9,648 nucleotides of DNA from Hyphomicrobiales bacterium (GTDB taxonomy: Bacteria; Pseudomonadota; Alphaproteobacteria; Rhizobiales; Beijerinckiaceae). Positions within the stretch are counted from its first letter, which is position 1, and each line of letters begins with the position of its first letter. The DNA lies in NCBI GenBank assembly GCA_028290085.1, contig JAQGKN010000521.1:1-9648 (forward strand), read 5' to 3'. The notes under the pieces were generated by a model. The model saw only the letters and a list, made by a program, of their open reading frames with translations. It made no database searches and was not told where the DNA came from. Shown here piece after piece: positions 6,494 to 9,648 of the stretch. The position numbers and the translations under genes are program-made.

Positions 6494-7837
6494 ATGGCGC
6501 AGGACAAGGGCAAATCCGGTGCAGACAGGACCCAACGCGGTCCAACGCCCAACCGCGACCGGCGACGCGACCCCGGCATCATCGAAGGCGAGGTGATACG
6601 CAACGAGGACGAGATCCCGGCGGGCCGCGAGACGCCTGTGAGCCCGACCGAACCGCCAGCCGCCGAGGCCGAAGCCCTCTCGAGCGACGCGCCTCAGGCT
6701 GCGGAAACGATGGCACAGGACGCAGTCGTTGAAGAGCCCGCTGCCGAAGCTGTTGCGCCCGAGGCTCTCCCCGAGGCACCCCATGTCGCGTCGACCGACG
6801 CGCCGGCGCCCGAGCGGCGCGCCATGTTGCCGACGCTGGCGGCCTTGGCAGCCCTGCTGCTGGCCGGCACGAGCCTCTACATCGCCTGGACCGCGGAACG
6901 CGGCGGCGTGACTCCCGAGGTTGTCGCCGCGCTCGGCCAACGGCTCGACAAGATTGAAGGCCGTCTCGGGGCTGTCGAGGCGAAGCCCACCGCGCTGATG
7001 CCCGACCTCGGCCCGCTCGCAGCCCGCATCGGCGCCGTCGAGACCAAGGTGGACGGCGCGCGGGCCGACGCATCGCGCGCGCTCCAGCAGAACGCCGGGC
7101 TGGCCCCGGCCGCGTCGCCCGCACCGCGCGTCGATCTCAGCCCACTCGACCGGCGCATCCAGGCACTCGAGACGCGCCCCGTTCCGACCTTCGATCCCGC
7201 CCCGCTGGAACGCCGGGTGAGCCGCATCGAAACTGAGTTGACGCCCCTGCGGAGCGCGCTCACCGCCCCGAAGACCGAGGTCCGCGCGACGCAGGCGCCG
7301 ACTGTCGTCGAGACGCCGCCCGGCGATGCAGCGGCGGCGGCTGTCGTCGCCGAAAGCCTGCGGCAGAAACTCGATCGCGGCGTCCCCTTCCCCATGGAGG
7401 TCGCTGCACTCGAAAAGCTGAATGTCGACGCGAGCCAGCTCGGCGCGCTCAAGGCCATGGCGCTCAAGGGCGCCCCGACAGGCAATGCGCTCGCCGACAG
7501 TTTCGAACCGCTCGCGGCCGCGACTTTGAAGGCGGAGCATAAAGACCCATCCGCCGATTTCCTCGACCGTCTCGCCCGCAGCGCCACCACGCTGGTGCGC
7601 GTGCGCCCCGTCGGCGAGACCTCGGGCGAGGACACCGCAGCCCTCATCAGCCGCATTGAGCCCACATTGCGACGCGGCGACATTGCCGGCGCGCTCGCGC
7701 TGTGGGATCGCCTGCCCGGCGATGCCAAGGGACCCTCGCGCGATTGGGCCGACCGCGCCCGCCTCCGCGCTCAAGCCGACACATCCGTGCGTCAGATCAT
7801 CGACCAGGCGATCGAGCGCCTCGGTCGCACGAAATAA
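6494..7837 (+). CDS. mic60: Mic60/mitofilin family inner-membrane protein
   Basis: The 447-residue protein is the alphaproteobacterial counterpart of mitochondrial Mic60, linked in related bacteria to bending and shaping the inner membrane. Residues 1-110 form a charged, Pro/Ala/Glu-rich cytoplasmic segment. One transmembrane helix follows (about 112-132, LPTLAALAALLLAGTSLYIA). The periplasmic part has a coiled-coil region (about 140-270) with a 14-residue motif of type D-x-x-P-L-x-x-R-[IV]-x-x-x-E-T at 171-184, 214-227 and 234-247. The C-terminal mitofilin-like domain (about 283-447) includes GVPFPMEVAALEKLNVD, LVRVRPVGETSG and the basic-helical end. The ATG at 6494 (AAGGGAG about 10 nt upstream) is chosen over GTG at 6443, whose extra residues are Cys-rich and unlike the family, although AGGA lies 6 nt before that GTG. 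hemY follows after 8 nt, a conserved pairing that supports the call. Confidence 0.85.
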   Translation: MAQDKGKSGADRTQRGPTPNRDRRRDPGIIEGEVIRNEDEIPAGRETPVSPTEPPAAEAEALSSDAPQAAETMAQDAVVEEPAAEAVAPEALPEAPHVASTDAPAPERRAMLPTLAALAALLLAGTSLYIAWTAERGGVTPEVVAALGQRLDKIEGRLGAVEAKPTALMPDLGPLAARIGAVETKVDGARADASRALQQNAGLAPAASPAPRVDLSPLDRRIQALETRPVPTFDPAPLERRVSRIETELTPLRSALTAPKTEVRATQAPTVVETPPGDAAAAAVVAESLRQKLDRGVPFPMEVAALEKLNVDASQLGALKAMALKGAPTGNALADSFEPLAAATLKAEHKDPSADFLDRLARSATTLVRVRPVGETSGEDTAALISRIEPTLRRGDIAGALALWDRLPGDAKGPSRDWADRARLRAQADTSVRQIIDQAIERLGRTK

Positions 7838-7845
7838 GGTCCAGC

Positions 7846-9516
7846 ATGATCCGCCTCATCGTCTTTCTGGCGCTCCTCGTTGCCATTGCCCTCGGCTTCT
7901 CCTGGCTTGCCGACCGCCCCGGCGAGATCGTCCTCACCTGGCAGGGCTACCGGATCGAGACCTCGGTGCTCGTCGGCCTCGCCGCCGTCGCCGCCGTGGC
8001 GCTGGCCTTCGTGGTGCTCTGGAGCTTTCTCCGCTTCGTGCTGCGCATCCCCTCGCTGGTGGCGCTCACCACCCGCGCGCGCCGCCGCAACAAGGGCCAT
8101 AACGCCCTGACCCGCGGCATGATCGCGGCAGCAGCAGGTGACACGCGCTATGCCGCCCGCGCCACCCGGGAAGCCGAAAAGCTGCTCGGCGAAGAGCCGA
8201 TGATTCTGCTGCTGCGCGCCCAGACCGCGCAATTGACGGGCGACCGGCACCTCACGGAAAAGACCTTCGCCCGCATGGTCGAGCGGCCCGAAACGCGCCT
8301 TCTGGGCCTGCGCGGCCTCTATGCCGAGTCGCGCCGCCGTGGCGATGAGGAAGCCGCCCATCTCTACGCCGCGCAGGCGCATCGCATCGCCCCCCTCGGC
8401 TGGGCGGGAGACGCGCTGCTCGATTATCACGTGAGCCGCGCCGACTGGCCGCGTGCGCTCGACGTCGTCGAGAGCAACCGCACCCACAAGGGCACCGACA
8501 AGGCGACCGCCGACCGCCAGCGCGCTGTCCTGCTGACCGCCAGCGCGCGTCAAAACGCCGAGCGCGACAGCGACGACGCGCTGCGCCGCGCACGCGAAGC
8601 GTCAAAACTCGCGCCCGATCTCGTGCCCGCCGTGGAACTTGCAGGGCGCCTGCTGGCTCGGCGTGGCAACCTGCGCAAGGCCGCCCGCGTGCTGGAAAAC
8701 GGCTGGCGGGCATGCCGCCACCCCGATCTCGCCGCCGCCTATCTCGACCTGCGGCCCGGTGATTCGGCGCGCGACCGGCTCGAGCGCGCACAGACGCTGG
8801 CGCGAATCGCGCCCGGCGATTCAGAAAGCCTGCTGACGCTCGGCCGCGCCGCGCTGGAAGCACGCGATTTCGAGCGCGCCCGCCGCACGCTGGCACCTCT
8901 CCTCTCAGGCGGCGCCAGCGCCCGACCGACCCTGCGCACTTGCCTGCTCATGGCCGATCTGGAAGAGGCGGAACACGGCCCCGACACCGGCAGCCTCCGC
9001 GAATGGCTGGCCCGCGCCGCCCGCGCCCCGCGCGATCCCGTCTGGATCGCTGACGGCGTGCTCTCCGACCGCTGGGAGCCCGCCTCCCCCGTGACCGGCA
9101 AGCTCGACGCCTTCCAATGGCTCGCCCCGACCGAGCGCCTGAGCGCCCCCGCACATCAGGAGCCCCTGGCAAACCCGGAGCATGAGACGAAACCCGTCGC
9201 CCTGCCGCCCGCGGAGCCTGCGCCCGAACCCGCTCCCGCCATCCCCGAGCCCGTCGCCACGGCAGCCCCGGAGCCCGCCCTCAGCGAACCACCGGCCCCC
9301 GCGCCTGTCACCACCGAATCCGCGCCCGCTGTGGTGGAGCAACCCGCACCCCTTCCAGAGCCAGTGCCCCTCGTGACCACGGAACCGCGCGCCATCCAGC
9401 CCGCAGCCATCCGCCGCCCGACAGGCTCGGCCCTCTACCCGATGCCGGCCCTCCCCGACGACCCCGGCCCCGAGCCCCTCGAGGAGACAGGCACACCCCG
9501 CCGATTTTTTCCCTGA
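7846..9516 (+). CDS. hemY: HemY-like inner-membrane TPR protein
   Basis: This is the HemY N-terminal domain protein with tetratricopeptide-like helices, historically tied to haem biosynthesis operons; its biochemical role is not settled, and it is not protoporphyrinogen oxidase. The 556-residue protein has two transmembrane helices (about 4-22 and 41-66) around the family signature DRPGEIVLTWQGYRIETS (23-40). Helical repeats of TPR type span about 85-425. From about 428 the protein is a Pro/Ala/Glu-rich, probably disordered tail, ending near a short YPMPALPDDPGPEP segment that resembles the C-terminal motif of Rhizobiales HemY proteins. The ATG at 7846 is chosen because the membrane helix begins there; the frame is open from 7702, but that part overlaps mic60. 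The ribosome site (TAAGG) overlaps the mic60 stop codon, so translational coupling is likely. Confidence 0.9.
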   Translation: MIRLIVFLALLVAIALGFSWLADRPGEIVLTWQGYRIETSVLVGLAAVAAVALAFVVLWSFLRFVLRIPSLVALTTRARRRNKGHNALTRGMIAAAAGDTRYAARATREAEKLLGEEPMILLLRAQTAQLTGDRHLTEKTFARMVERPETRLLGLRGLYAESRRRGDEEAAHLYAAQAHRIAPLGWAGDALLDYHVSRADWPRALDVVESNRTHKGTDKATADRQRAVLLTASARQNAERDSDDALRRAREASKLAPDLVPAVELAGRLLARRGNLRKAARVLENGWRACRHPDLAAAYLDLRPGDSARDRLERAQTLARIAPGDSESLLTLGRAALEARDFERARRTLAPLLSGGASARPTLRTCLLMADLEEAEHGPDTGSLREWLARAARAPRDPVWIADGVLSDRWEPASPVTGKLDAFQWLAPTERLSAPAHQEPLANPEHETKPVALPPAEPAPEPAPAIPEPVATAAPEPALSEPPAPAPVTTESAPAVVEQPAPLPEPVPLVTTEPRAIQPAAIRRPTGSALYPMPALPDDPGPEPLEETGTPRRFFP

Positions 9517-9543
9517 ACAGGCACGAAGGACACGCGACCCGGC

Positions 9544-9572
9544 TTGCCAAGCCACCGCGCAATCGCTATGAT
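9544..9572 (+). promoter_or_regulatory. Sigma70-type promoter of the downstream tRNA gene
   Basis: TTGCCA (9544-9549), a 17-nt spacer, then TATGAT (9567-9572): the -35 and -10 each match consensus at five and five of six positions with ideal spacing. Transcription would begin near 9579, about 45 nt before the tRNA 5' end. The -35 overlaps a small dyad, GGCTT-GCC-AAGCC (9541-9553). This is the best promoter in the window and fits a stable-RNA gene. Confidence 0.72.
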
Positions 9573-9595
9573 AACAAAGCCTTACGAAGGGCACA

Positions 9596-9616
9596 CCCGG
9601 CGCAATCTTCGCCGGG
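9596..9616 (+). other. GC-rich hairpin in tRNA leader
   Basis: CCCGGCG (9596-9602) pairs perfectly with CGCCGGG (9610-9616) around a 7-nt loop. It sits in the leader of the tRNA transcript, ending 7 nt before the mature 5' end. It may help processing of the precursor. There is no U-run, so it is not a convincing intrinsic terminator for hemY. Confidence 0.5.
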
Positions 9617-9623
9617 ACGGTCA

Positions 9624-9648
9624 GCCGCTTTAGCTCAGCTGGTAGAGC
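9624..9648 (+). tRNA. tRNA gene, 5' end only (probably tRNA-Thr)
   Basis: The bases fit the first 25 nt of a tRNA: acceptor strand GCCGCTT (9624-9630), U8-A9, D-stem GCTC (9633-9636) pairing with GAGC (9645-9648), and D-loop AGCTGGTA with the invariant GG. The anticodon is outside the window. GCCGCTT acceptor strands are common in alphaproteobacterial tRNA-Thr, which is why that identity is suggested; it is not proven. Confidence 0.85.

Noticed and set aside
6083..7774. 563-codon open frame on the minus strand
   Set aside because: It is antisense to the CoA-ester lyase and mic60, both of which have clear family motifs and conserved pairing with neighbours. The sequence is low in recognisable features.
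7702..7845. 48-codon N-terminal extension of HemY overlapping mic60
   Set aside because: The first membrane helix starts right at the ATG at 7846, which has its own ribosome site; the extension is Arg/Pro-rich and overlaps conserved mic60 sequence.
9501..9510. T-run near the end of hemY as an intrinsic terminator
   Set aside because: The six T bases are within the hemY coding sequence and are not preceded by a stable GC-rich stem.
1..9648. A novel defence, mobile or biosynthetic system
   Set aside because: All well-supported genes belong to known housekeeping or metabolic families, and there are no integrases, transposases, direct-repeat arrays or clustered unknown genes.

Overview
The window looks like a chromosomal segment of a high-GC alphaproteobacterium, probably of the order Hyphomicrobiales (Rhizobiales). 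The evidence is the strongly GC-rich codon use throughout, the dapF-mtaB gene pair, a Mic60 (mitofilin)-HemY pair typical of Alphaproteobacteria, and a short palindromic 'cttctccc...gggagaag...gatgagggg' element of a kind common in Rhizobiales genomes. No phage, plasmid, transposase, CRISPR or toxin-antitoxin genes were seen. The content is mostly housekeeping.

Layout. (1) 1-714: the 3' part of a RluA-family RNA pseudouridine synthase gene, running off the left edge. (2) 671-797: a nested palindromic repeat whose two arms form the 3' ends of two convergent genes, the pseudouridine synthase (+) and mtaB (-). (3) 754-2969, minus strand: dapF (lysine and peptidoglycan precursor synthesis) followed after 14 nt by mtaB (tRNA ms2t6A37 methylthiotransferase). 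(4) 2970-3189: a divergent spacer, then a secreted GyrI-like domain protein (3190-3879) with a stem-loop after its stop. (5) 4046-4600: a Nudix hydrolase (+) whose stop abuts the stop of a convergent beta-class carbonic anhydrase (4601-5314, -); the two stops together form TGATCA. (6) 5315-5501: a divergent spacer, then an HpcH/HpaI (CitE-like) CoA-ester lyase family gene (5502-6377, +). (7) 6494-9516: mic60 and hemY, 8 nt apart and clearly cotranscribed. (8) 9544-9572: a good sigma70-type promoter, a leader hairpin, and the first 25 nt of a tRNA gene (probably tRNA-Thr) cut by the right edge.

How the genes relate. Two enzymes modify RNA (the pseudouridine synthase and MtaB). DapF makes meso-diaminopimelate for lysine and peptidoglycan. 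Mic60 and HemY are inner-membrane proteins; in other Alphaproteobacteria their genes sit next to hemC/hemD, and Mic60 is linked to intracytoplasmic membrane or crista-like membrane shaping. Here the upstream neighbour is the CoA-ester lyase gene rather than hemD. Every intergenic gap is under 300 bases.

I found no convincing undescribed multi-gene system. The most distinctive feature is the palindromic element that supplies the last 14 or so codons and the stop codon of both flanking convergent genes.
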